Below, in pieces: positions 38,124 to 51,690 of a stretch of 64,000 bases of DNA. The stretch is taken from assembly GCA_038496675.1 (NCBI GenBank), contig CM076660.1, positions 5,917,340-5,981,339 of the forward strand. Reading direction: 5' to 3'. The stretch's first letter is position 1. Each line of letters opens with the position of its first letter. Both the position numbers and the translations under genes were made by a program. Source of the stretch: Rachycentron canadum. Lineage: Eukaryota > Chordata > Actinopteri > Carangiformes > Rachycentridae. The notes beneath the pieces were generated by a model. The model made no database searches. It was not told the DNA's origin and saw nothing but the letters and a program-made list of their open reading frames with translations.

Positions 38124-38984
38124 GATCCTACAAACTCAAAAAACAATAATCACATTGTCAGTTATCCTTGGGGAGAACTTAAAGTCTTTCTCCATTCATT
38201 CTGTCTCCCACTCCTCTCTTCCTCTCTCTCTCTTTTATTTACTACTCCATCAACAATTGCATCATCCTTTTAAAGCCAAGCATTTGTCATTCTTTCCAGC
38301 CTTCAATTCCCAGCAGGTTTTGGTCATTCCTCCTGTCGACTGCCCTGAACCTGCACTCTGTTTGAGAGGAAGATGGAAGGAGTGGTAGACCTGGTTGCCT
38401 TTTTTGTTTATCTCCTTTTTTCATGTGAAGCATCACCAATTTTCTGTTTCAGCAATTTGAGATTTTCTCATTTACAATCGCAATGAAAAAAAAAAATGGA
38501 AGGAAAGATGAGACAGGTAGGGAGAGTGAGGGCAGGAATTGAAAAATTTTCTGTCTCTTTGTTGCCACATCTCCTTCACTCTGCTCATCTCTCACACTAT
38601 TGGACAATCCAGCCCCCTCCCATTTTCACACCAGCCAGTCAGCTTGTACAATCTCTGTATCTCTTGCTTCCTAAGAGTCTCTCTCTCTCCCTCTCTCTGT
38701 CTGCTTCAGTCACTTTCCCTCCCGCTAGCACACTCATACATGCGTATAAGCCAGATCCTGATCACACACATATACACACACACACACACGCCCTGTTCCC
38801 GCCTGCCTCCCTTAACACTCTGCATGAGGTGCTTTTTGCTTTGGCAATGTCGGGTTTTGTGGACGGATATCGCTCCCACTGGAGGAGAATGCTCTGAAAC
38901 TTCTTTGCACCCCCCTTTCACCTGTCAAGAACCTGCTGTAAGTAAATCTTTTGCTACGATGCTTGCTCTCATCCCTGTTCTTTC

Positions 38985-39012
38985 ACCCCCCCCCCACCCC
39001 ACCCCACCCCAC
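38985..39012. repeat. C-run and (CCCCA)n repeat
   Basis: A ten-C run followed by three to four CCCCA pentamers. The strongly C-rich strand could form i-motif or, on the minus strand, G-quadruplex structure. Confidence 0.8.
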
Positions 39013-42000
39013 AACATCCTCCCCTTACTATGTGCCAGCACTCATTCCTCCATCCTCCACCATTCCCATCCCACACCTTCCTCCCTTTTATTAAAGGGTG
39101 CCAGCCTTTCCCCTCTCTCACGTCTCCCTCTCTTCCATTCACCTCCCTCTTGATGGAGGGTGCCTACACCCTATGTTGTCTGTATGCAGAGTAATGCTGC
39201 AGGCCGTTTGCAGTGCCATGAGATGGGTTTGTGCTGTGCAGCATAACCTGAAAAATATTTCTGCTCTGTATGTGAGACAATTTCTGTGAGGTTGGCCTGA
39301 CCATTGTTACAGATGAGTGGAGAGATGAGCTGCAGTCATCTGTGTTGGATTGGTGGTTTGATGATATTCTGGTTTGAATGGAGACAGGGAGACACTCAAA
39401 ATATAAAAGTTTGGCTTGATGATGAATATTCTTTGCATGGATGATATAATAACTCAGATGAGACCTTGTTTCATTTTAAGACATTTAAACATTAAACAAT
39501 TGTTTTATTTAAAGAAAAACATGCATCAATTCAATATATTCACAAAAATTTCTATTATGGATAATGCTATTTCTCACCATCACAGTCCAGAGACAACCTT
39601 ATGCCACCATGTTTTACCCTTTGATTGATTTATCAAACTCTTCAAAACTCTGTGGATTATAAAAATGACATCATTCTTAAAACAAGCTTGTTTGCTATGC
39701 TGGGCATCAGTAAAATGGATTTCAGTTGCTCTCTTTGTTCTTGTACTAAACTGTATGAAGAGACAGCTGAGGATGCTGGGAGCAGAACTTTACTTTGATC
39801 TAAATCATCATGCTTTGAATAGAACTCCAACAAGGCATAGACGGGCTCAACGGAGGGCTACACCAGAGGTATCCACTCTCCTAAACGTAAGAGTTTAAAA
39901 GCTGGGATGTTGAACACGTACATTTTCTGAAAGGTTGAAATAGTGATAGGGGGCACCTCTGTTCGCTGTGGGGGAAGTGGAGACTGGAATGTCCAGCTGG
40001 CATGGGAGGAATGTCACCGGAGCTGCATGGGAGGGGGTGAGAGTCAGGTGACGAGGGATGTAAACTTAACAGTGAAAAAACACTGGCTGATTAACGCAGC
40101 AGTTGCCGGTACTGTAACTACTGGATGGATTTTCTGCCCCATTTGTGTCATGACTGACATGCGCACCCCTCTGACTTGCTAATGTGGATGTTCTGATGCC
40201 GATGCAGATGCTGAATCAGGTATCCTCTGACAAACACTGCAGCAATCTGTAACAAAAATGTATTCTATTAATAGATCAGAGTAATTAAAAGCACGGTGAC
40301 AAATGACACAACACTAGCACCCCATTAGTTGTGCATTGTGATTGTGTACGTGTGTTAAAGGTGTGCCATTGTTGCCACTGGTAACAGCAACTGAATTTTC
40401 TCTTGCGCTCTGCAAGGTCAAGAAAATGTTTGTGCAAGTCTGACTTTATGCAAATGCCCTTTGATTCCTCATGGCAAACTGGTGCTTTGGTACAGAAGCA
40501 AACAAAATATGGCTCAAACTCTTTAACTCTAAAGTCTGAAGAAGAGGAGAACATTTTTGATAACAATCTCAAAGCTAGAGGGGTTCCTCTGAGAGATGTA
40601 ACGGCTTTAGCTGGGAATTGGTCCGGCTAATTGTTATTACCCTCTGCTGTAAAAGCTGTGATGTCTAATGTAGCTTTAATGACCTAAACCTTAAGTTTAG
40701 TTTTAATTTTTGTTTTTTCAAACTTCCAACTTCAGCTTTTCAAAGTAATGCTGGGCTCATCGACCACTTTTCCTCATAGATCAAAAGTCAAAAGTGAAAC
40801 GAATCATTCCGGGGTTATATTCTTTACCTCATGTCAGTTTCTATGTACATTGTATTTTATGCCATAGTATTTGCTTAGACAGTACATCTTATGTATTTTA
40901 TGTTCACTTTATGTATTTTATGCTTCACTTAGGGAGAAACCAAATGTTGATGTTAAAGTTGAAGATTTCCGCAGGCATAGCTGGCATCTGTCCCTTGTTT
41001 TGTTTCAAGATAAGTGACTGTGACATGCTTAGACACGCACACATGTACAGTATTTATGTGTGGAAGAGTGAGCGACTTTCTGTCTGTGCTCTGGTTACGG
41101 GCTTTTAGGTTTCCCAAAGCATATTCAACTGTATTTACTTTGCATTGTGGGGGGAGAGCCATGTGGTAAAGGCTTAGTGGCAGAGCTGAGAGATGCAGTC
41201 ATGTCATGTTGGATATATTTAGACAGATGCCCCCAGGGGGTCTCAATAATAGCACTGTCCATGCTATACCATTTCTTGAGCATCATATTTATATCAGTAT
41301 ATACAACTGCAATTAGACACTCCTGTTTTACCCAGTTCAGTGTATTTCTAAATGCAGTTAAACATTTTATCGTCCCATGAGAGAGATTTTTCATGCATTT
41401 TACATTTACAGAAAAATACATCTGAATATAGTTAAATGCACACTTCTTATGCGACACTAGATCATTTCCTGTGTAAAATATTTTTCCACCATGGGACCTT
41501 GATCAGAAAGACTTCTTTTCTACACTTGTAATTCTAACTTTTATAATAATACAGAGATTTGTCTGTTGACGCTTCAGCTCATTACAAGATCGACCAAATG
41601 ACTGTGGAGAGAAAAACTGCCCTATATGTATATAACTGAAGGATAGACCAGTGACACTCACTGATGCGTTCAAACACTGAGCCACTGCTGCTCCCGTGGT
41701 CACTGTGTTTATACTCATCCCTGAACCAGTCATGTGTTGGTTAATCACTTCCTGAAGGACACACAGTCTCTCAGATATAGGCGCTGTACAGTATGGATCC
41801 CAAACTGTTTAAACCTGTTTAAATGTTTGGATTGAAAAACAAAAATAACCATAAAACTGGATTCTTCTTGCTGTTTACCACTCTCATAATAACTGGTGAA
41901 ATGAAGGCTTCGGTGACTCTTTGGTAAGAAACACAAATAGCTTGGTGGTCACTGGTTTTGGCAAAGTGTGGCTGACTATACTCTGTCCAGCAAACGTATA

Positions 42001-45000
42001 TGTAGAAGTGTGTTTAAAGTTGTTGCACAGTATGAAAGCAGTGAATTCAGAAATACATCGGCCGATAAGGTTAAATGAACGGAAAACGTGACTTAGCCGT
42101 TTACAATGGATTAATGATGAAGCGTCTAAATTCTATTCAAACATCTAATTAAACCCATAACGCCACTTGTAATCAGCTTCAATCAAACCTCTGTAATTAA
42201 AAATTGACACTAGGCCCTGTCACTGTGTTATAAATTCAGCACTAACTGAATTCTCTGCGTATGTGTCTGTGTATGGGGGACATGATCTATGTGCTTCCAT
42301 CCACCGACATGCCTCTATGGTAATAATGTGCCACTAGAGTTGTGTGCACCTGTGTGTGCTTGCATGCTGAAGTGTGAGTCGTGTGTTAATATGTTGATGC
42401 AGGCGGTTCCTGTGACACATTCCTGCCCAGCTTGGCTCAGATCAGGGGCGCTGATAATTTTAGCAGTGCTTACATCAGTCAGGCCCGCTGAGCGCAGGAC
42501 AGCGGGGAGAAGGTACCACTCCTCGACATTTGTCATCCACTACGTCGTCCTTGCCGTAGGACTGCACATGATAAATGTGTGTGTTGTAATGTGTTAGTCA
42601 GCAGATAGGCTTTCCTGCATTTCTGCCCTGTAATCATAGCAGCAATCTGACAGACTACAAGGCAAACAGTTTGGATTTGGTATCCTTGCCGTGTCAGTAT
42701 GGATTGCTTTATACTGGAAGGTGTTTCTATTATTTTGTCCAGCAAAACCTGTTTTTTTTTTTTTTTTTTTTTTTTTCCTCTTTCGTGCACAGAGGTTGAC
42801 ATGCAAATCATAAATCCGCCGACCTATCTGCATGACGAACAAATTACGGAATTTTTAATCCCCTTTAAAGAAATGAGTTTCCGCCCTGTTAGGACGCACT
42901 TGGGTTTTTCATGACGCCTGTTTGAAATGAACAGTAACAAGGGGAAACAAAACACCTTTCACTCTGACGCACAACTATTCTGCTCCTTACATCCAGAGAG
43001 TAAGAATCAAAACTCCAGGTCATGTTACATAACATCGCTGACATCCTTCACCATGTTTGAATTTGGTGTATGTGTTTCTATGATTTGATAGGGAGCAAAA
43101 TGCCCACGGCTAAGTGCTTATTCTGCTGCCTGTTGTGATTGGTGTGCTTGTTTTCTGGATATTTGGCTCTTACATAAACCACATTGTGACAGTTGTTTTT
43201 TTGTTTTTTGTTTTTTTCTTTTTCTAAAAGCACTCAGCTGATGACAAACATCTAAACTCCCCACACACCCAAACAGATAAACAGTCTCACAAAGACGTGG
43301 AAGGACTGTTAAACTTCAACCTACCAGGGACATCATTAGGGTCTGGTTCTGTTATGCCATGTGACTTGGAGCTAGCTGTTTATGTTAATATATGTTTAGC
43401 TCAGAGCGTCTATTCCCACAGTTATTTAAAGAAACAAATTATGTCAGGATCAGCTCCTCTACCCTGTGGCACATGCTTCGCTTTCACTGAAACAAGTCTC
43501 TCTGCTGGGAGAGGGAGAGGGTCGGGTGGAATAAAAAAGAGGATGAAGAATCTGTGCAGGACTTCATATTCCTTTTGAATGTACTTCACTTCAACATATT
43601 TCAAAATGCACTTTAAAATGTGGATTATAATTTAATTGACGTTTTACAGGGTTTTATTGTTACTGGCTACACAAGCTCTGCTGATGTTCAGTGTGAATCA
43701 CATGCAAGAATATCTCATTTCAATGTCAAGTGAGTGTGTTTGATGATCATAAGAAAGAAAACAGGTTGCCCTTTTTTTTCTCCCCCAGATTTGTTCTGAT
43801 ATCAGGATGAGGTTATGATATTATGTGACTCTGCATCATGTACTCCAAGAAATGCAATGGACTCCGTATTTCTCTATCGGAGCTGCTCCTGTATCTATTT
43901 CTTGAGGCTCTGTGGAGTTGAGCTGCTCCTCTGATGATTTTCCTTGATGTTATTCATGTCAAGAATCTCTTGATGAAGTTCTGTTTGCAGCAGCGTGAAT
44001 ACGAGGAGAGATATAATGCTTTTAGGACTGAAATATGTTTGGCCTGTGGTTTATTTCAGGGACTTCACAAATTTTAACAAATTTCATTATTACCTATTCT
44101 AAGGCTGTGACTGCCAATTACTAAGATGATGTTTTTTTGCAATATATAAATCTATTAATTTCCAACTTCTCATATACAGGATGCAGGTGTTTTTTACTTT
44201 TTTTTTTTTTTTTTTTTTTAAATTAAACTGACACTTGAGTGAGAACTTTTTCTTTATTTGCCTCTGCTGGTCTGTTTTGTATGGATGTGAAGTGAAGGAT
44301 GTTTTTGTGAAGCAGAGCTCTGGGTATACAATTTACCCTCACACACCTGCTTTCCCTGAGGCCAGCTGGGTGGCTGCCACAGCGTTGTCGTTTCAACGCA
44401 TCAATCAATCAGGGATTTGAATGTACTGTAGACCTGTGTGTTTACTATGAGCTGCCAGTAACCAGTCTACCAGTCCAGTTGTGTCAAGGTGCAAATGATA
44501 TGTTTTGACGTGCTGATAATTCTCAAACCCTCTATTTTGTTGTTTTCACTCATGACTTTGGATATAATCAGCATGTGGATCCTTCTTGAGTGTTTCGCTA
44601 CTATGCTGGTCGTCTGAGGATCCCTGCTCTTTTTCACAGTGTGCGCAGCTCAGAGCACGTGCCTGCCAGTGGTGTGAAGGGGATGAGAACTGATAGCTCT
44701 ATATATAGAAGTATATGTATGTGGACGCTTAAGACTTGACCGTGCAGGAGAATGGAGACTCGGTGAGCATAGTAACAAGGGTTAGGCTGGTCCATACACA
44801 CACCATCTATTAGCTGTGGGTGTGTGTTGTTTTATGTATATCTTTTTAAGGACCGAACTAAGCTTTAAACCCTCAGAGTAAGGTGTGTGCGCGTGTGTTT
44901 TTTTTTTTTTTGTTTGTTTGTTTTTTGTATATGCCTGGTGCAGCTAAGGAGGAATGGGGGAGGTGGGCTACAGTGTGACTCAGACTAAAACAGCTGACTG

Positions 45001-47277
45001 TGTGTGTGTGTTTGTGTGTGTTTAAATCTACATATACAATTAATTTGTATCCTGCACGTTCCCTCTTCCTCTTCCTCATCATTGCCTCTCCTTCTCGTCT
45101 TGTTCTTGTGTCTGTTTCTCCTTCTCCTCTTCCTCCTCCTCTGCACCTTTTCCAAGTTCACTTCTTCTAATGACACTGATCAAGAGGTTTGGTAGTGCAG
45201 CAGATAGAGGCTGGAGGATACAACATTGTGTAGAGAGTAGAGCACACAAGATCAAGTAAAAAAAATAACAAGGCATCAGGTGTACAGCACCGAGTGTGGG
45301 CACATTACTGGCTGCGAGCAAGCAGCAGCAACCTCAACCCCTGTTACTCACTTTCACTCTTACAGAACCTCTCGTCACATTATTTGTCGCTATGTGTGAC
45401 ATCTGCAAGGTACAGACTAAAGAGTGTAACACCAGAGTAGCTGGAAAAACAACATGGCAGCTGGGTGAGTCTGTGAAAATGTCATTCTTTCCTCACTGCC
45501 TGAAGTAGGTGTGGATTTTCTTGTGGGATAACCTGGGGAGCATTGCTATCATCACTATCATTACTGTTATTGATCCGCCTCTTGACCCTGGAGCAGAACG
45601 GTTCCTCTCAGCTGTTGATTACACAATTCACTGAGTTAACTGTCGCAGCGGGTTTGTACCATTTAGCTACACTCAAGCTCTCACAGTACTAACCAGATTT
45701 CAAGCATAGATAACAATATTATATATATACATATACACACATGAAACCTTAAAATTTTGGGAACCACTGATTTAAAGGAAAATGGCAAATTAAGAAAATA
45801 AAAATGTATATTGTGTCGTGGCGTAAACCTTTTAATATCTGAAAATATTTAATGAAACACTATTTTATGATTATATACAGTCTTCTCATGCATACTCCCA
45901 TTATATTAGGTGTAATAGCTTCGGGGAGGCTCAATGTAGCTGCCACTTGTGGTTCATCTTCCTCCTGTTTAATAACTGCAGGAGTTGTATAGTGTGATAA
46001 AACTGCCATTTCAGCAGAAAGCACAGGGCTAAAGCGATAATGCTGTCGAGGGCTCACTGCAGGGACGACAGCAGTCTTCCTCCAAAGGCTGCCCACACTC
46101 CAGAGTGCTGCATTTTGTATATTGGTTTTGTCAGACAACCTCTCTCTAATTACTTATTGTGGAGCAGGAAAACAAGACGTCCGATTAGGTTGTTGTATCC
46201 AGCGGCAGTGTGTTTGTGGGAGTTGATTTCATTTGGAGAGAACAAGCCTCAGATCTTCTAACTGCTGTCAAGTCCAGCAGGCATTTGACTCATTTGTTTA
46301 ACAGGTATAAAATCTGCAGTTCTTTGCAAGTGGAAGTTGTTAAGAAGCTGCAGCAATACAAAACATATGAAATAGTGCTACAGTAACCTGCGTGGGTGAC
46401 TCAATAAATTTCCTCCAGACAGCTACTCATATGTCATTCTCCCAGTGGTATTTTCATCCTCTTATCCTTTACTTCCTGTGAAGCCCACCACAGCAGTCTG
46501 GCCTGTGAGTTTAGGCTGATTGGATTTTGGAAAGGTGTGTGTGGGCGTGGAGGAAGCAGAGCCGGAAGCAGAGGGAGGAGAGACGACTGGACTCAATCCG
46601 CACAGATTAACTGTAGATTGATGTTTTTGTCAGAAAATCGTCACCTCTTGCGCCAGATTAAACTCTGAGCACTTCATAAAGATGGGATATTTAAGAGATT
46701 GGGAGCAAAATTATCCTGTGGCAAGATATTTTACTTGAAATTCAAAATGATAATCCCCTTTTCAGTATTAAGGGTTTTTCTTAATCCCTGCATATGTGTA
46801 ATTTGATACTATAAAGATTGACAGAGAGGCATATGTTCCAAATTCCAAGTTTTTTTTTTTTTTTTAAAGGTGACATCATGAATTATATAACTCTGTGTTT
46901 TGTTTGGCTGCCCTGCTGTGAGTGCATGTGTGTACTTGGCTGGCAAAGAAATGACGTATTTCTTCATAGCACTAACTGGGGGCCAGATGATCCAACTGTT
47001 GAGATGAGCGTCACCCGTCAGATGCTGTTTCTAAGCAGGCTGCATTCGAGACACAAACCTGCATACAGTGTTTCACAAATCACATAATTAGGCAGCAGAT
47101 TGAAACATTTATGTGCAATTTGGATTCAAGTTATTGTATTTCCAGCGCTGGCAGTTGGACTTTTTCTTCTACTTGTTGTCTGTTTCAGTCTCGACCTCTC
47201 TCTCTCTCTCTCTCCCTCTGGCCAGCACGAATTGTTGGCCCATGATGCAACCCCACTTCAGAGTTTAAGTTTCCCAG

Positions 47278-47600
47278 CCAATCAGAGCGCAGCAGTAGGA
47301 GGATATCCAGTCAGCTCATGCTTGTAAACAGCACTGACAGTAGGAGGGACTTTTGATTTACACTCCCACCCTCTGTTGTCGTCCCTGTTCGGCCCTTTTC
47401 AGTGTGTGTGTTTTATGGAAAGAGGAAAAGCGAGAGAAGGAAAAGGGAAAAGGAAGAGTGGTCAGCAGGACTGACGGGAGAGAGGGGGAGTGGGCCTGGG
47501 AGTGTGAGTCAGGGCGTGTCCTGGTTCCTCAGTGTTACACTGATTTAACACACATGAAGCTGCCATGGAGCCTTCTACACTGTTCTACTCTCTGCTGACA
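47278..47600 (+). promoter_or_regulatory. trim3: Possible trim3 promoter and 5' UTR exon
   Basis: A CCAAT box in the consensus context AGCCAATCAGAGCGC starts at 47,278. The following 300 bases are purine-rich and higher in GC, with no long frame, and GACA|GTAGGT near 47,600 is a plausible donor. The first trim3 coding exon has 42 nt of 5' UTR after its acceptor, so an upstream non-coding exon must exist; this is the best candidate seen, but others between 46.5 and 51.6 kb are possible. Confidence 0.3.
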
Positions 47601-49374
47601 GTAGGTAGTCTTTCTGCCACATCTGTGTGTGTTTGTCTTCATGTTCATGCTGTACATGTGTGCATGTATGATTTTGATGGTTGTTACCAGGGTGTGTGAG
47701 TTCATCCAAGCTGTCAGCTCATATCCATTGGTGCTGTACAGGTGCAGGACAGTGAGCGCAGAGAGTGCACTGATACTTTTATTGTATTTACTCCCCTTCC
47801 AGATTAGACCGTCTCTCTCTCTCTCTCAGTCCCTTTTCCCTGCCCTCCTGTTGAACTGAGAAGAACAAAGATTAATTTCCTGTCTTGCCTACTCCACTCC
47901 CCCCCCACTTTTCCATGCGTGTGTTATAAGAGATACACATGAGCTGGGAGGATCCTGTTGTACAGTGAAGCAACAGCAGAGGTTTCAGTGGTGGACAAGA
48001 CAAAGATAGTGTGAGAGAGAATACTATTACTTTGTGTCCTGTTAAGCCACCAGTGAATGGGCGCATTGTGTATAAACTCAACGGGTGTTAGCTTTTTGTC
48101 ACACGCAAACCTGCTGCAACCATGCACTTAAAAAAAAACAAAAAACAAAACACAACACACACTCAGTTAGTCACACTTGCAAACACTGTAATCCTGAGAG
48201 TTCGGGGAATTACTCAGGCTAAGGTCACCGGCAACATTACTGCTGTTATTATTGCATGTATAATTGCCAGGAGAACTATACACCTTTCATTTTTATGGTA
48301 ATAGTTGACAGTCCCCTGCAGGATGTGTCTGCTCATACATCACTTTTGAAACCTCCTGCAGTGCTGCCTGGGCTTGGATTTATCCCACCCTGCTGCTTTC
48401 AACTGCACAGCCTAAATTTTCAATCTGCACATCTTCACTCACTTTTCTAACTGAGCCAAGCCTGTCACTTAACTGGTCATGGTTACTTTAAAGCTTCAAA
48501 ACTAAGCATTGTGGCCCACTTAACAGTCAAAGCAAGCATGAATGAATTTCAGACCACGGTCTGCTGAATATCTACATAATTCATGTTCATGTATGAATTT
48601 CACGTGTGTCTCTTGTTACACCATGTATGCATTTTATATTTCAATCAGCCTGATATATAAATATAGACCTTTATAAATGTCTTATATATGTAATTCATGC
48701 CTCAGTCAAACTGTAATTTCAAATTTCCATTTTCTGTGACTGACACTGAGTTGATGGTTTTAGCTTTTGTGCTTCTCTTTTTTTCTTCATCCCAGCGTGA
48801 AGGATTCTTATTTTGAAGATTTATTCTTATTCAGAATCTTATTTCAATGCAGCCACCCCAAAGGAAATAGCTTCAAATATAATTGGACACCAGCCACAGT
48901 CCTAAGACCTCTGGTCTTATTTTAGTTTCTCTGACACTGCTTCCTTGCCTACCCACTAATACATGTGTCTAAATTTAGACACACATCACTACAGAGTGAT
49001 GATATTAGTATCAGTGTGTTCTAGTACAGACAGAGAATAGCAGGGACGTGTGAGAACTTTACTGAAGTGTACAGAACATCCTGTGGTTGATCCCTCTGTA
49101 ATTCTACATCATGTCAAGAAATATTCAAGTTTCTTTTCATTAGAGACAACCAGATACTCTTAAAGTGCCGCCTTTAAGTGCAGGCTTTCTAGCGAACAAT
49201 GCATATTTAGATTCAGACAAAACGTAAGCTTTTTAGCCACTAATCATTTCCACCAGACACCAGTTTCTCCCTAACCAGTGATTGTGACTTTTAACCACAC
49301 TGTATGCCATTGAACACGCTTTTTAAAGATTGGAAAGACATTGTAAAGATTATGTGTTTGTGTGTACTGTACTT

Positions 49375-49378
<4 letters not shown>

Positions 49379-49454
<76 letters not shown>
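49379..49454. repeat. (TG)n microsatellite, 38 units
   Basis: The longest uninterrupted dinucleotide tract in the window. Minus-strand Thr-His frames over it are artefacts. Confidence 0.97.
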
Positions 49455-49455
<1 letters not shown>

Positions 49456-50343
49456 CAATAAGACATGAGCAGAGATGGGACATAGGGGATTGAGTGTTGT
49501 ATTAGATCCAGCAGTGACAGATGCGCAGACAGGGGGAGAGTCTGGTGAGGGATGATGATTATAAGTGTGTTTGTATGTGTTGTGCAAGAGTTTGTGTCCT
49601 TGTAATTGTTTATGTATGTGTTTATGTTCATAACTACTGTATATCTCAAGGCCAGGCATGTTTGCTGCTACTCACTCACCCCTACATTTATATGAGCATG
49701 TGAGTGCATGTCTGTGTCTGAAACCTTAATAATACATGCGTTGACCTACTGAAAAAGTGTGGCAGAACTACATTACTGGAGCCAGTTGGCAACACAGAGA
49801 TAAAAATGGCATGCACAGTATTCATGAAAGGTGCCAATTGGAGCCTGAGGTCAGGTGAGGTGAAACTGCTTTCTAAGAAATACATACTCTCATTGCCTTT
49901 TCTCACCTTCCTCACAAAAATAGTCACCTTTGTAAATGGCATTGTATAATTCAGTCTGGGTGTTTTTTCATGGAATTTTTCACATTTCACATTCAGATGC
50001 AAGCTACGAGTTAGCAACGGTAAGCTGCTTCAGTAGCATCTTTAACTCACCGCTGTAATTGTTACGCCATATGCGTTAGGGCTTGTGCGGATGAATGTGA
50101 AAGTGGGCCGCATTGGAGACAGTGCTGGTGTGTGTTGCTGGGCAGAATATCCATACCTTGCAGCTGTAATTCTATAATGGATGAGATTATGTAAGGCATG
50201 GGGCCCCTGTTTTGCCAGTATTAATAATGACTAAACTGCCAGTGACATGGATGCATTGCAGTATAGTTGGTGCATTATTTGAAATGTTCATGTGTATTTT
50301 AGGTGTAGTTTAAATCAGTACATATAGATATATAATATACATA

Positions 50344-50740
50344 TTAAAGGGCCCCCATTTTATACTTTTTACTGTGTTTTATTTGAAGTGTTGTTATCCA
50401 TAAGAAGAGATGGTTTTTGGTTTTTAAGAACTAAAAACCATTTCAGTATAGTTTCACATCTCCTCTCTCAGGCTTCTCTCTCCAGCATTAGTAACAACAG
50501 TGAGCCTATCAGGAGAGAGGATCTGAGCTTCTCTTCTGATTGGGTTACTGTTAGTATAAAAAATAGCAGATTTCAGGTAAACACAGGTTTGGGTTGAGGT
50601 TGTGGATCAGACGTCCTGATCATAGAGTTTGTGACTACAGTCTGTGTGAATTTCTCTGTGGACTGAGCACTTTGATACTTTTACTGCATTAACATAAAAT
50701 ATAGGCGTGCTTTGTAATCAAAGAAGACATAGAGATCAAC
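50344..50740 (+). mobile_element. Non-autonomous DNA transposon (MITE-like), copy 2
   Basis: It aligns along most of its length with the element at 6,602-7,043: a TTAAAGGGCCCCCATTTTATAC start, then ATCCATAAGAAGA, TTTCACATCTCC, TTCTGATTGG, AGCAGATTTCAGGTAAACAC and CTTTGATACTTT. The right terminal repeat is not recognisable, so this copy looks truncated or diverged at its 3' end. Confidence 0.65.
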
Positions 50741-51690
50741 AATTAAACCAATTTCAGACACTGAGCTATTATCTAAATCTAGGCAAAAGGCTGCCCAACT
50801 ACCAATCAGTCACAAACTGATGCACAAGTCTTTTAAAGCACACAACAACTAAATAGAAAAGCAAGATAAGTTACTTGTGACATGCATTAAAGACATCAAA
50901 CTTTTTAATTACACATGTATATTTGTGAATGTACGTGATCAAAAATGACTCATTGATCCTCTTGATTACCAATTACCAATTACACAGGCACATCTATCTG
51001 CTGCTAGTACATTATAGTATAAACCTACTGTATAACAGTAGTGAGAGGTGACTCACTAGTGACTTGTAAATAGACAGAGTGAAAAACACAAGAAGGAAAC
51101 CTAGACATGACTGAAGTTCATGAGTCCACGTAACTGTCACTACAGGTACAGAGCATCAGGGGCGTGATTTTTTTGTATGGTTTGTATGGTAATCTCATAC
51201 TTTTGTGGCCATGATTCTAATCATTTCTTGTGGATCTGTAATTAAATAACTCCTTTTTAACTGCAAATCGCACCCATTGTTTAGCTACAAACTTAAGCCT
51301 CCTTTAGTTTCCTGCTTTGGTGTAAACTGAGATGTTCATCAAAAGCTGGGCACATGGTCATTCAGGTTAGTCCACATCTCCTTGTGTCTGTTACGGTCAG
51401 GACTGGTGCATGATGTGCCTGTTTCACACAGTTCTCTTCAGCTGGAATTTGTCTGGTATTAACCTAGAAATAACACCACAACAATGGAGACATTTTTATA
51501 CTAATCAAGGAATTAATCAGCTTTGTTCACTTTGGTTCCTGGTACCTCCCGTGGGAAGTTTGCAGAGCTTTAGCGGCCTCGAAATTGACACTCGACGGAA
51601 AAGCTTTTACAGGCAAATATTCACGCTTTTGTCTTTGTCCCTCTCCAGGCTAACTGCTGTCGCTGTCCGTGGCTTTAAATGTCCTCTGCC

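Larger units (their letters stand above)
35522..47270. other. Intergenic region tRNA-Trp to trim3 promoter
   Basis: Almost 12 kb with no supported coding gene. It carries a CTCF-like site (35,852-35,865), A and T homopolymers (35,807-35,824; 42,751-42,776; 44,200-44,219), GA (37,881-37,907), CA (38,092-38,122) and CCCCA (38,985-39,012) repeats. Frames up to about 200 codons across 38.5-39.2 kb are low-complexity Ser/Leu/Pro/His readings of CT- and CA-rich DNA. Confidence 0.5.
47601..51648 (+). other. Region between possible trim3 exon 1 and first coding exon
   Basis: Probably intronic if the promoter at 47.3 kb is correct. It contains a 76-bp TG repeat and the second copy of the inverted-repeat element. 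No coding sequence supported. Confidence 0.4.

Noticed and set aside
38539..39153. 204-codon plus-strand frame
   Set aside because: Low-complexity Ser/Leu/Pro/His translation of CT- and CA-rich DNA; no domain, no splice support.
49291..49659. Thr-His repeat protein on the minus strand
   Set aside because: Product of the 38-unit TG microsatellite.
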